Shown piece by piece: positions 10,408 through 20,263 of a DNA stretch of 64,000 nucleotides. The stretch covers positions 367,728 through 431,727 of the forward strand of contig PMOI01000004.1 in NCBI GenBank assembly GCA_003162475.1. Direction: 5' to 3'. The notes beneath the pieces were generated by a model, which saw nothing but the letters and a program-made list of their open reading frames with translations, ran no database searches and had not been told where the DNA came from. A program made the translations under genes and the position numbers. Source of the stretch: Acidimicrobiaceae bacterium (GTDB lineage Bacteria > Actinomycetota > Acidimicrobiia > Acidimicrobiales > RAAP-2). Every line of letters starts with the position of its first letter. Position 1 is the stretch's first letter.

Positions 10408-10571
10408 CATCAAATTCGTAGTACTTTGACCGGAATCGGCTGTTCCTGCGTAGGAGTACGTTGTCGTTCTGGGGAGTGAGGAACGCGACGATAAGGCGAT
10501 GAAAGTGGTTGCGCTCGAGACACGACGAGTGCCTCACGAGGCAGTGCGTCACTTAACTGGAGGAGGCATCC

Positions 10572-11519
10572 ATCAAAGCTCTGGTCTATCTGGGTAATCA
10601 GCAACTGGTGGTGCGCGAAGAGCCAGCACCGACACCAGTCGATGGCGAAGCAATCATTCTGATGCGCGCCGCCGCTATTTGCGGCTCTGAACTTGGCGGC
10701 GTCAAGAACAACGACCCAAGCCGCAAGGTGCCCTTGATCATGGGTCACGAATTTGTTGGTGTTCGTGCCGACACTGGCCAGTTGGTGGCCGTCAACCCAC
10801 TCGTCACGTGCGGAACTTGTGACCGCTGCTTGGCCGGCCAGCAGAATTTGTGTCGTAATCGCGCGCTTATAGGTGTACATCGCAGCGGTGGCTTCGCGGA
10901 GGAAGTCGCCGTGCCAATCAAAAATATCCACGAACTTCCCACCGGGACGTCAATACTCGCGGCGGTGCTCATTGAGCCGCTTGCGAATGCGTGGCACCTC
11001 TGGCACTTGAGCGACGCAACGCCTACCTCGCGCATCGGGATTATCGGAGGGGGCGCGATTGGTCTCATGACCGCGCTCGTCGCTCTGCACAGCGGGGCGC
11101 AACACGTAACACTCGCCGACGTCTCTGAAGCACGCCGCGGCACGGCTGTCGCCGCGGGCGTCCCTACGGTTGTCGATTACCTTGACGGCGAATATGACGT
11201 AATCGTCGACGCCGTCGGTGCTCATGAAACACGCGAAGCGAGTATCCGTCAGTTGCGCCCAGGTGGTCGAGCGCTGTGGGAAGGTCTTCACGACGGGGAC
11301 ACTCCGATCGATGGTCGCGACCTTGCAAGGCGTGAGATCTCGGTGCTCGGTAGCTTTGCGTACATCGATGACGCGTTCGCCAAGGCCGTGCAGACCGTCG
11401 GGCTCGTCGACGAGCGTTGGGTGAACGCGGTACCGCTCGATGATGGTGAGCGTATTTTTCACCAGCTCATGGAATCACCAGACGCGTACGTTCGTACTGC
11501 GCTCGTACCTTCTTCGTGA
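10572..11519 (+). CDS. zinc-type MDR alcohol/threonine dehydrogenase-like; likely non-ATG start at 10572
   Basis: CGSELGGVKNN, GHEFVGV, zinc cysteines CGTCDRCLAGQQNLC; in-frame upstream codons IKALVYLGNQQLV match the canonical MKALVY N-terminus. Confidence 0.88.
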   Translation: MKALVYLGNQQLVVREEPAPTPVDGEAIILMRAAAICGSELGGVKNNDPSRKVPLIMGHEFVGVRADTGQLVAVNPLVTCGTCDRCLAGQQNLCRNRALIGVHRSGGFAEEVAVPIKNIHELPTGTSILAAVLIEPLANAWHLWHLSDATPTSRIGIIGGGAIGLMTALVALHSGAQHVTLADVSEARRGTAVAAGVPTVVDYLDGEYDVIVDAVGAHETREASIRQLRPGGRALWEGLHDGDTPIDGRDLARREISVLGSFAYIDDAFAKAVQTVGLVDERWVNAVPLDDGERIFHQLMESPDAYVRTALVPSS

Positions 11520-11635
11520 CACGCGTCACAGCGGACTGATGAAAGATCTGCATGAGGAGACCAGTCGCCATGCGTCCGAGTGGACGTTGAAGCGCAATGA
11601 CCCGGCCACTATTTCATTTGTGAAAGTGGCCGCAC

Positions 11636-12946
11636 ATGACTGACACCGCGCGCGTCCCTCCATTGGAGTGGCCGGAATCTCTTGCTCGGTGGGAACGAGC
11701 GAAGAAAGTTTTGGGCGGAGGTGTAAGCACCGGACTCCGTGCCTCGATGCCCCCGCACCCACTCTTCTTTACGCACGGGCTCGGTAGTCGCCTATGGGAC
11801 GTCGACGGCCATGAGTACATCGATTACGTCCTCGGTTGGGGCCCGTTGATTCTAGGTAGCAGTCATCCACGGATTGTTGAGGCCCTGAGGGATCAGGCAG
11901 GACGTGGGACCACGTTCGGTGCGGGCCACGATTGGGAGTACGAGGTCGCCGAACAAATCGTCGACATCATTCCGGGTGTGCAGCGAGTGCTGTGGAGTAA
12001 CACCGGCTCGGAAGCCGTTCAAGTTGCGCTACGACTCGCTCGAGCTTCGACCGGCCGCCAACGCTTTCTGAAGTTCTCCGGCCACTATCACGGTTGGTCC
12101 GATGCCGTGCTGCTCGGTTACCGATCGCTTGGACAGCTGCCCATGCCGGAAAGCCGCGGTCAAAGTTCGCGGGCCGCTGACGACGTTGCGCTCGTCGCTT
12201 GGAACGATGCCGATGAGGTCCGAAAGGTTCTCACCGACCCTACCCAGGACATTGCCGCGGTTCTTGTCGAGCCGGTCCTCTGCAACTCGGGGGTCATCGC
12301 GCCAGAGCCCGGCTTTCTCGAGCGGCTGCGTGAAGTGTGCGACGAGACATCGACGGTGCTCATCTTCGATGAGGTCATTACTGGATTTCGCGTCGCGTAC
12401 GGAGGTGCCGTTGAGCGCTTTCACGTGCAACCGGATCTTGTTGTCTTAGGCAAGGCGATTGCTGGTGGGCTGCCGTTGAGTGCGGTCGCTGGCCGCGGTG
12501 ACCTCATTGACCAAGTGACAGTAGGCGTCGTTCACGCGGGAACTCTGAATGGCAACCCACTTGTACTCGCCGCAGCGGCTGCCACGCTTGACGAACTCGG
12601 AAGGCCCGATACTTATGAATGCCTAGAGCGACGCGCTGCAACTCTCGTCAACGGGATCGCTGTGGTGTTCGATTCGGCGGCCTTTTCGGCCACCGTCCAT
12701 AACGTGGGAGCAATCGTGCAAGTCACACCCACATCGAGCATTGGACTACCCACGTTTTCCACGTATATGGGTGCCGATTGGAAGTTCTACAACGAGTTGA
12801 TCGTGGCCCTTTTACGACGGGGCATCTTTGTGATGCCAGGAGGTCGGATGTATCTCTCCACCGAGCACAGTGACGAGGATATCGCCGCAACGGTCGACGC
12901 ATTTTCGGGTGCTGTCGAAGAAGTCGTGAATAGTTGCAAACCGTGA
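11636..12946 (+). CDS. glutamate-1-semialdehyde 2,1-aminomutase-like class III aminotransferase
   Basis: GGGVSTGLRASMPPHPLFFTHGLGSRLWDVDGHEYIDYVLGWGP, FDEVITGFR, LGKAIAGGLPLSAVAG PLP lysine. Confidence 0.9.
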   Translation: MTDTARVPPLEWPESLARWERAKKVLGGGVSTGLRASMPPHPLFFTHGLGSRLWDVDGHEYIDYVLGWGPLILGSSHPRIVEALRDQAGRGTTFGAGHDWEYEVAEQIVDIIPGVQRVLWSNTGSEAVQVALRLARASTGRQRFLKFSGHYHGWSDAVLLGYRSLGQLPMPESRGQSSRAADDVALVAWNDADEVRKVLTDPTQDIAAVLVEPVLCNSGVIAPEPGFLERLREVCDETSTVLIFDEVITGFRVAYGGAVERFHVQPDLVVLGKAIAGGLPLSAVAGRGDLIDQVTVGVVHAGTLNGNPLVLAAAAATLDELGRPDTYECLERRAATLVNGIAVVFDSAAFSATVHNVGAIVQVTPTSSIGLPTFSTYMGADWKFYNELIVALLRRGIFVMPGGRMYLSTEHSDEDIAATVDAFSGAVEEVVNSCKP

Positions 12947-12968
12947 GGCAAACCTCGATTGGTGATGA

Positions 12969-14282
12969 ATGAACACACGGCTTCGTAATTTGACGTCGGC
13001 TGTTGTAGCCGAGAAGAATAAAAAATTCAACTGGAGTGACAAAGCAGTACAGCCAGCTTGGTACGGCCGCTCAGCGTCTGAGGTTGCAGCGTCGCGTCCA
13101 ACACTTGATGAACTCAGCACTCCGATGATGACGCTTGATCGACGCGCCATCGATGCGAACCTCGCGACAATGGCGAGCTGGTGCGCCGCAGCAGGACTTT
13201 CCCTGGCTCCTCACGGCAAGACGACAATGGCACCAGCCCTCTGGCTTGAGCAGCTACTGGCCGGTTGCTGGGCCATCAGTGTCGCCAACGAGCCGCAGCT
13301 TCGCGTTGCTCGTGGCGCCGGTGTGCCGCGCGTGATTGTGGCCAACTTGTTTCTGCGGCCCGCTGGTCTTAAGTGGCTCGCCAGCGAAATGGACGCCGAC
13401 CCAACGTTTGAGTTCATGTGCTGGGTTGACTCCATCGAGGCGGTTCAGATCATGGAGGCCGCGCTGGCGGATGTGGCGCCAACGCGGCCAGTTACCGTGT
13501 TAATCGAGCTCGGTCACGCGGGGTCTCGCACCGGAGCACGAAGCGTCGACGCCGCGTCGCGCGTGGCCGACGCCGTCATTGCGTCGTCGGCACTTGCTCT
13601 CGCGGGTGTCGCTGGTTTCGAAGGGGCTGTCGTTCACGGGGTCGATGAGCAATCAATCGTTGCCGTTGATGAGTTTCTGCGACAACTCGTTGAACTGCAT
13701 CGCGCGTTGACCCCTCGCTATGAAGTTTCCGAAGCACTACTGAGCGCCGGCGGGAGTGAATACTTCGACCGCGTCGCGGCAATTCTCGGACCAGAGGGTT
13801 CAGAGACGGCGACGCCACGCACGCGCGTCGTGTTGCGCTCGGGCGCGTACATCGTGCACGACGATGGCTACTACCGGACGGCGACACCGAGTACTCGCGG
13901 TGCCGGGCCAAAGTTCGAGCCCGCAATGCATGTGTGGGCGCGCGTCATCTCGATGCCCGAGCCGGGACTGGCGTACCTCGACGCAGGTAAACGTGATGTG
14001 CCCTACGACGAAGGCCTTCCCGAGGTTCAGTTAGTGCGTCGCGTCGTGTCGGACGGTACTGTCATGTCGCTGCCTCTCGTTGACCACGAGCTCTTTGCAA
14101 CGAATGACCAGCATTCGTTTGTCCGCATCCCCGCCGATTCGCCGCTGCGAGTAGGTGACCTCGTGCGATTGGGGTTGTCACATCCTTGTACAGCATTTGA
14201 CAAGTGGTCGCTCATCCCTGTGATCGATGACTCATCCGCCACGACGCCTCTCGTCGTCGATTTTGTGCGGACCTATTTTTAG
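12969..14282 (+). CDS. D-threonine aldolase / D-serine dehydratase-like PLP enzyme (alanine racemase N-fold)
   Basis: LSTPMMTLDRRAIDANLATMASWCAAAGLSLAPHGKTTMAP, ELGHAGSRTGARS, DKWSLIPVID zinc/C-terminal motif region. Confidence 0.88.
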   Translation: MNTRLRNLTSAVVAEKNKKFNWSDKAVQPAWYGRSASEVAASRPTLDELSTPMMTLDRRAIDANLATMASWCAAAGLSLAPHGKTTMAPALWLEQLLAGCWAISVANEPQLRVARGAGVPRVIVANLFLRPAGLKWLASEMDADPTFEFMCWVDSIEAVQIMEAALADVAPTRPVTVLIELGHAGSRTGARSVDAASRVADAVIASSALALAGVAGFEGAVVHGVDEQSIVAVDEFLRQLVELHRALTPRYEVSEALLSAGGSEYFDRVAAILGPEGSETATPRTRVVLRSGAYIVHDDGYYRTATPSTRGAGPKFEPAMHVWARVISMPEPGLAYLDAGKRDVPYDEGLPEVQLVRRVVSDGTVMSLPLVDHELFATNDQHSFVRIPADSPLRVGDLVRLGLSHPCTAFDKWSLIPVIDDSSATTPLVVDFVRTYF

Positions 14283-14366
14283 AGTTACGACGGGCCGAGG
14301 CTTGAAGCATTCTGCGCATGAGATTTATCAAAATTTCGCCAATAAGTATGAGGAGACATAGAGAAT

Positions 14367-14747
14367 ATGATCGAGCAGTTCCAACCATCGTCCGTGCCAC
14401 CCCCCGGAGGTCCTTATTCCGCGGGAATCAAGGTGGGAAACCTGCTGTTCTTGGCGGGACAGGGGCCCTTTGATAAGAACGGCGAGCGTGTAGGTAACAC
14501 TTTTGCAGAGCAGGCGCGTGCGACCTTCGACAACCTTGAGCAGGTGGCGAACGCGGCAGGAACATCGCTCAAGAACGCCGTACGGATCGGCGCGTACCTC
14601 AGTTCGCTCGACTACTTCGAGGAATTCAACACGGTCATGGCCGAGTACGTGAACCAGCCATTCCCTGTTCGCACCACCATCCCCGTCGCGTTGAGCGAAT
14701 TCGACGTCGAAATAGATGCGGTCGTGTTCATCCCAGAGTCCAGTTAG
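14367..14747 (+). CDS. RidA/YjgF family reactive-intermediate deaminase
   Basis: GPYSAGIKVGNLLFLAGQGPFDKNGE ... FDNLEQVANAAGTSLKNAV. Confidence 0.92.
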   Translation: MIEQFQPSSVPPPGGPYSAGIKVGNLLFLAGQGPFDKNGERVGNTFAEQARATFDNLEQVANAAGTSLKNAVRIGAYLSSLDYFEEFNTVMAEYVNQPFPVRTTIPVALSEFDVEIDAVVFIPESS

Positions 14748-14806
14748 CCCGGATCCGATGCACGCCGTTCTTTTCGCTCGCGAGCACCTCGAGGAGTCCT
14801 GAACTG

Positions 14807-14873
14807 ACCCCGTTGACCTGAGCCACTTGGTCCGAGGAATGGAGTCCAAGTCAAGCGGCTTAGGAAACGGGGT
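14807..14873. repeat. 67-nt long imperfect hairpin, MITE-like or fused insertion-sequence ends
   Basis: ACCCCGTT / CCTGAGCC / ACTTGG ... CCAAGT / GGCTTAGG / AACGGGGT nested stems; outer sequence TGAACTGACCCCGTT resembles IS terminal repeats. Confidence 0.55.
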
Positions 14874-14945
14874 TCGGCCAGGGGAAAAGTGTGAAACATC
14901 AGCCGTTACCCTGCCACGCATCAACCGAGATAGAACATGAACTCA

Positions 14946-14988
14946 GTGGGCCGCCTGGGTGTAGATCCCGGCACCTTGGGATTAAAAG
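14946..14988 (-). repeat. tRNA-Lys(UUU)-like 3' fragment, scar 2
   Basis: gtgggccgcctgggtgtagatcccggcaccttgggattaaaag; reverse complement has CTTTTAA anticodon loop and T-arm/acceptor 3' strand. Confidence 0.75.
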
Positions 14989-15274
14989 AGGGATGCATAT
15001 GGTCGGATTGGTCCGGTGACGTCGGAATCATCCGAGAATCAAAGAGAAGTTGTCCGCTTGTGTCGGAATGGTCTGTGGGATGAAATGTGGGATTTCTGAG
15101 CGAACGGGACGATAACGCATCGCACCGATTCATAAGTGACGTTCCACATCGGCACATTCCAAAAGTCAGCCAACTCGTTCGTCAGCCTGGTTCGGGAGCG
15201 ATCCTCAGAGGATTTGGTCTCCGACTTTTCCGTCGCGATACATGTAGCATGCGGAGCACTCAAAAGGAAGCGCA

Positions 15275-15832
15275 ATGATGACAGCCATTGTCGATGTTCT
15301 CACCAACGGTTACGTGGGTGATCGAGTGGCCGGGACCGTGGTCTTGGTGCGAGAAAATGATGTGGTCATTGTCGTTGACCCGGGGATGGTCTCGAGTCGC
15401 GAGGCCATTCTTGGACCTCTTCACGACCGTGGTGTTCATGAAGACGACGTGACGGACGTGATTTTCAGTCATCACCATCCCGATCACACTCTCAACGCGG
15501 CGCTTTTCCGGAGTGCTCGTTTTCACGACGTGTGGGCCATTTACCAGAATGATGTTTGGGGTGAGCGCACCGACGTGATCGAGGGCGCGCCGTCGGTGTC
15601 GTTACTGGATACTCCGGGTCACAGTTCTCAGGACATTTCAACATTGATCCAAACCGATGACGGCCTAGTGGTTTGTACCCACCTGTGGTGGTCGAGCGAG
15701 GGACCCGCAATCGATCCACGAGCAACGGATCAGGCGCAACTCGAACAGTCTCGCCAGAAGGTTCTCGACCTTCGTCCGTCTCTGATCATTCCTGGTCACG
15801 GTCCCTCATTCGCGTCAGGTGACTTGACGTAG
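15275..15832 (+). CDS. MBL-fold metallo-hydrolase
   Basis: VIFSHHHPDHTLNAALF, LLDTPGHSSQDIS, IIPGHGPSF. Confidence 0.9.
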   Translation: MMTAIVDVLTNGYVGDRVAGTVVLVRENDVVIVVDPGMVSSREAILGPLHDRGVHEDDVTDVIFSHHHPDHTLNAALFRSARFHDVWAIYQNDVWGERTDVIEGAPSVSLLDTPGHSSQDISTLIQTDDGLVVCTHLWWSSEGPAIDPRATDQAQLEQSRQKVLDLRPSLIIPGHGPSFASGDLT

Positions 15833-15985
15833 TAGCACTGGCCGTCGATGATCAGGACGCGCCGGTGAAACTATCGGCGCAGGAACGGTTACGAGATTTA
15901 TGAGAGTTGGTCACACTGTGTACCAACTGAGCAAAGTCCCACATTCTGCCACGTGTTGTCCCTACGAAAGAGGGTCGTGGACGTC

Positions 15986-17827
15986 TCACTCTTGAATGAT
16001 CTCGAAAGCCCGAAGACCCCGAATCCTCTCTTGGCGACGGCTCCGTAGGCGCTTCTCGGAGAGTTGCGCAAGCTCGACGTACGAGCGAAGAATGGCCGCG
16101 TGTATGTGCTCCACGGTCACGAAAGGATTGTCGTCTTCGGGGATGATCTCGTCGATGAGCCCGAGATCGAGTTGGTCCTGAGCGGTCGATCGCATCGTGG
16201 CGAGGGTGGTTCGGATCTGATCGTGCGAAGGGTCCGGGGTCTTATAGAGGATCGAGGCGGCCGAGCGAGGTTCGGCGACGTAGGCCATCGCCTTTTGCAA
16301 CATGATCACGTGATCGGCCATCGGGGTCGTCGCCAGCCCGCCTCCGCTACCGAGGGCCCCGGCGACCAATGAGATCACCGGATGGGAGTAGTCGATGCCT
16401 TTGAGAATCGAGCGCGCGATGGCGCGCGACTGGCCCCGGCGCTCGCTCTCCAAGGTCGGCTTGGCCCCCAGGGTGTCGGTGACGAAAAGTGCGGGCAGCC
16501 CGAGCCGCTCGCCCATCTCGAGTATTCGCTCCATGAAGAAAAAATCCTCGGGCGCGGGATTCGAGGGCCGCTTGATGACTGTGTCGCCGATAAGTTGGTA
16601 CGAAGGTTGCGTTCCCACGATGACGAACGGTTGTGCCCCGATCTTGGCGAACGCGCCGACGATGGCGGGATACTTCTTGTAACCGACCTCCTGCACGTAG
16701 TTATAAATCGCGACAGCATCGCTGAAGCCGTAGTGAAGGATGAACTCCAGATCGACGCGGTTGGCGTCGGTCAGCAAGTCCTGGTACTGCTCGACCAGGG
16801 CGTCAGATTGATCGCTCGCGCGCTGAAGTCGCGCTGGCGCCGGTAGCCGCGGGACCGAATCCTTTGAATCGTCGAAACGGGGTCCGCGAATGCCGACCGG
16901 ACCGAAATCGAAAACGCGTCGCTGATCGGCGACGCTCACGTTGCGGATCAGCGGCAAAGTCTCGGCGGTGAGTTGGTGATGCCGGTCGGGCAGGTTCGTC
17001 GAAGAGAGAATCTCGCCGAGATACCCCACGAGTTCTCCCACGTCGGAGAGGACCACGTCAATATTGCGGTCCAGGAGATTGGCCTCGGCGCTCTGGGAGT
17101 CGAGGGGGACCGCCGAACCCTCGTAGGCTTCGATGACGTTGGGACCGGCGAAACCGAAATTCGTGCCCGAGGTGGCCAGAATCAGGTCCGCGTTGGGCAC
17201 CGCGCTCGCTGAAACGCCGCCCCACACGTTGCCAAGCAGGACCGCGACGTGGGGCAGGGCGACCTTCTCCTTGTAGTGACGGATCGCCTCTACCATGCGC
17301 GTCATCTGCGTCAGTCCGGCGAAGTTCTCTTGCTGGCGCACTCCGCTCGAGGCGTACACACTGACGAAGGGGAGTTTCTTGCTAATCGCCAGATCGGCGG
17401 CGGCCTGGAATTTCTCGCCCGAAACTACACCAAGCGAACCCGCAAAGAAGTCCCAGTTCATGGCGTAGAGGACCACCGGACGGCCCGCCACCTCGGCCAA
17501 TCCGTAGGTCGACGACTCGGACTTACCCCGCCCGGTCTCACGGCGCAGCTTGTCAAAGTACGACTCGTCGCTCTCGCCGCCGTGCCCTCGGCGAACCAGT
17601 CCCACGAGATCCTTGGCGATGCGCCAGCGTCCGTGACTCGCCTTGAACTTCACCAATTCCTGGAGGTCCAACAACTGCGATGGACTGTTGACCTTGCGGC
17701 GATTGCGGAGGTGCGCGCCAACTTTGGTTTCGAAAACCGGCAATCCCTCGGGGTGGCCTTCGCCGAAGAGGCTTGTATCAAAATCTTCATCCGGTCGTCG
17801 CTCACCGTGACCCGTGGATTCGCTCAT
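15986..17827 (-). CDS. acyl-/acetyl-CoA carboxylase carboxyltransferase, beta and alpha domains fused
   Basis: LAEVAGRPVVLYAMNWDFFAGSLGVVSGEKFQAAADLAISKKLPFVSVYASSGVRQQE and C-terminal ILKGIDYSHPVISLVAGALGSGGGLA. Confidence 0.9.
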   Translation of the reverse strand: MSESTGHGERRPDEDFDTSLFGEGHPEGLPVFETKVGAHLRNRRKVNSPSQLLDLQELVKFKASHGRWRIAKDLVGLVRRGHGGESDESYFDKLRRETGRGKSESSTYGLAEVAGRPVVLYAMNWDFFAGSLGVVSGEKFQAAADLAISKKLPFVSVYASSGVRQQENFAGLTQMTRMVEAIRHYKEKVALPHVAVLLGNVWGGVSASAVPNADLILATSGTNFGFAGPNVIEAYEGSAVPLDSQSAEANLLDRNIDVVLSDVGELVGYLGEILSSTNLPDRHHQLTAETLPLIRNVSVADQRRVFDFGPVGIRGPRFDDSKDSVPRLPAPARLQRASDQSDALVEQYQDLLTDANRVDLEFILHYGFSDAVAIYNYVQEVGYKKYPAIVGAFAKIGAQPFVIVGTQPSYQLIGDTVIKRPSNPAPEDFFFMERILEMGERLGLPALFVTDTLGAKPTLESERRGQSRAIARSILKGIDYSHPVISLVAGALGSGGGLATTPMADHVIMLQKAMAYVAEPRSAASILYKTPDPSHDQIRTTLATMRSTAQDQLDLGLIDEIIPEDDNPFVTVEHIHAAILRSYVELAQLSEKRLRSRRQERIRGLRAFEIIQE

Positions 17828-17988
17828 GAAGGGCCATTATGTCACGTCGCTTTTCGTTGCTAGAACCGCCATACGGAGTGGCGCCCTCAAAGTCTCGAGT
17901 CACTGGATATTCGATTGTGGTCAGATTTAGGGTCGGCGTTCTTCAACCCGATTCGTAGACAAACCACGGGACCGCTATTTCACCAATT

Positions 17989-18031
17989 GGTGAGCCGCCG
18001 GGGTCTCGATCCCCGCACCTTGGGATTAAAA
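17989..18031 (-). repeat. tRNA-Lys(UUU)-like 3' fragment, scar 3
   Basis: ggtgagccgccggggtctcgatccccgcaccttgggattaaaa. Confidence 0.75.
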
Positions 18032-18312
18032 AAAGCTTGATGAAGGTTGTTGCTCGTCGGCCTTATCGCGTAGATCGTTTGTCTTCAAGGAAACGTGTTG
18101 TTGCTTGTCAGTTTCGTCATCGAGGCGGAGTACTCAGACTCAGATCAGACCAAGGCGGCCTGAGATTTCCAAGTTCGGAAGTCTCCAGGAATACCCAGGA
18201 TTCATTCCGAGTGATGCTTACTGATTCTCGCAACATCTGTCTATCAGCTGTTCCCGATCTCGATTCACTTCCGCTATCGCGATCGTGTTGTCAGTTTCTC
18301 CAAATCTCAAAA

Positions 18313-19728
18313 CTACAGGCACACAATCAATATGCATAGTGGCTTCGTGGTCGTCGTCGTGGGCGGCGGCTTCGTGGTTGTCGTGGTTGAAGAAGGCTTC
18401 GTGGTGGTCGTGGTTGAAGAAGGAATTGTCGGCGGCGAGGATGTCGTGGTGGCGTTCGATGTCGTTGAGGTCGTTGTCGGCGAGAAAGTCGACGTTGGCC
18501 CCGGGTTTGGGTTCGCTGCGGATGCAGAGGATGCGGCTACGAGCGTGGTTGTCGGCGCGGCGACCACGTTGAGATGGTGGGCGACGTGTGAGGTCGACAC
18601 CGTGCCGGAAGCAACGTCAGGGCGGACATGCGTCAACGCCAGTCCGCCGGCGGCGGTGGTGCCGAGCGCCACTGATCCCGCGACAAGGGCAACTTGGGAA
18701 CCTGTAACAACAACATTGCCCAGGTTGCTCAACTGGCTTACGATGGGTATATCGAAGAGCCAGGCAAGTGGGCCGATTACCCAGCGCTGGCGACCCACTG
18801 AAATGTTCAGAAACGCTCTCACAATCGCGGGATCGAACTGGGTCCCCGCGCAGCGAGTGAGTTCCCTTCGAGCGTCACGAGGTGACATTGCGCTTTTGTA
18901 AGATCGGACGGCGGTCATTACTTCAAAAGAGTCAGCCACCGCAACGATTCGTGCGCCGAGGGAAATCTGATCACCTGAGATGCCAAAGGGGTATCCGGTG
19001 CCGTCGAAGTTCTCGTGATGCTGCTCAACCGCGAGTCCCCACTCTCCGAGCCAGGCGCTCAACGGTTCGATCATTCGCTTGCCCTCGAGCGGATGCTGGT
19101 GGAGAATTTCCCACTCGACAGATGACGGAGCTCCGGCCTTATTCAAAATCTTGACGTCGACGGAGATCTTTCCTACGTCGTGCAACAGGGCCGACCATCT
19201 CAGTCGATCGCGGTCGGGCTGAGAAAGCCGAAGTTCGTCGGCGATAAGGTCGGTGTAGGCACGAACACGTTCCGAGTGACCACGGGTACGTCGATCGTGG
19301 GAGCTGAGTGCGGTGACCATCGCAAGAATCTGCGTGGCCGTCTCCACCGGCTCGCGATTGCCGGATTGATCGAGCCCGTGCACATAACGGTCAAGCTGGC
19401 GCGTTGACCCAGAGCGCCACGCGACAGCAAAGCGAGAGGGAGCGCGATCGGGAAACAAGAGCGACATTTTTAAGAGGCTGGCCAACGGCAAAAGTGGGCG
19501 TGCCAACCGTTCTCCAAGAACGGCTGCGACCCACGCAATTATTAGAATCGCGATCCACCAGAGAACCCTCCCCAAGTTTGTGGAGGGGTGAGGAAGTATC
19601 TTCGAGGCGCCAAACACCGCCGCGATCGACAGAACAACGGGAACGGCGAATGAAAGAAGGGAGACGAGAATGCCCATCCGCGAACGCGCCAACCACCGTT
19701 CACTGCGACCTTCGACTTGCTCCGACAC
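18313..19728 (-). CDS. membrane HD-GYP/HD domain phosphodiesterase-like protein with Thr-rich C-terminal tail
   Basis: TRGHSERVRAYTDLIADEL ... LLHDVGKISVD ... HPLEGKRMIEPL ... QHHENFDGTGYPFGISGDQISLGARIVAVADSFEVMTA; TTTTTKP repeats at C-terminus. Confidence 0.9.
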   Translation of the reverse strand: MSEQVEGRSERWLARSRMGILVSLLSFAVPVVLSIAAVFGASKILPHPSTNLGRVLWWIAILIIAWVAAVLGERLARPLLPLASLLKMSLLFPDRAPSRFAVAWRSGSTRQLDRYVHGLDQSGNREPVETATQILAMVTALSSHDRRTRGHSERVRAYTDLIADELRLSQPDRDRLRWSALLHDVGKISVDVKILNKAGAPSSVEWEILHQHPLEGKRMIEPLSAWLGEWGLAVEQHHENFDGTGYPFGISGDQISLGARIVAVADSFEVMTAVRSYKSAMSPRDARRELTRCAGTQFDPAIVRAFLNISVGRQRWVIGPLAWLFDIPIVSQLSNLGNVVVTGSQVALVAGSVALGTTAAGGLALTHVRPDVASGTVSTSHVAHHLNVVAAPTTTLVAASSASAANPNPGPTSTFSPTTTSTTSNATTTSSPPTIPSSTTTTTKPSSTTTTTKPPPTTTTTKPLCILIVCL

Positions 19729-19808
19729 ACGAACAGTCTAAGAAGTGAAGTTACGAAAGTCCGTCATTTGTGGGCGATTTGTTGTGCGCGTAACACTCTG
19801 GACGCTCG

Positions 19809-20126
19809 CTAACGTAGCCGAAGGTCAGAGGGAACCCCTGAAAACGGTCGAGGTGTCAAACACGGGAGTGGCCCGTAACGAATCAGCCGGAATGGGTCTT
19901 CAACGAAATCAACAACGTGATTTTGGCGAACTGATCCCGTAGTAGGGGTCATTGTGAAAATGTCGCCGACCGAGTGAACTCGTTGACCGGGAGCTGCGTG
20001 TGCAAGATTGTCGTTGCTGCCCCACTCCGGTTGACGAGAGGGATCAGCGATCATTTCGAATTTTCGATCTGGTGTGGCGCGAAGTTCGCGTGACGCAGAC
20101 GCGATTCTGGGCTCGGCGGAAGGCAT
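19809..20126 (-). pseudogene. SRPBCC-family (polyketide cyclase-like) remnant with scrambled C-terminus
   Basis: IASASRELRATPDRKFEMIADPSRQPEWGSNDNLAHAAPGQRVHSVGDIFTMT...NHVVDFVEDPFRLIRYG then ends; N-terminal half only. Confidence 0.5.
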
Positions 20127-20263
20127 CGACTAAGTATTTCAACTAACGACGCGATGCACCCGCAACTTTGTTGCGTCGACCGTCTGAACCCGCAGGCGTT
20201 ACTGAGTAACAGAACATTCGTTATCGATCTGTCTAGGATCAACTGAGATAGAACATCAAATTT

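Noticed and set aside
14807-14873. Integron attC site
   Set aside because: The hairpin lacks the RYYYAAC/GTTRRRY simple-site pair and no integron integrase or cassette array is present.
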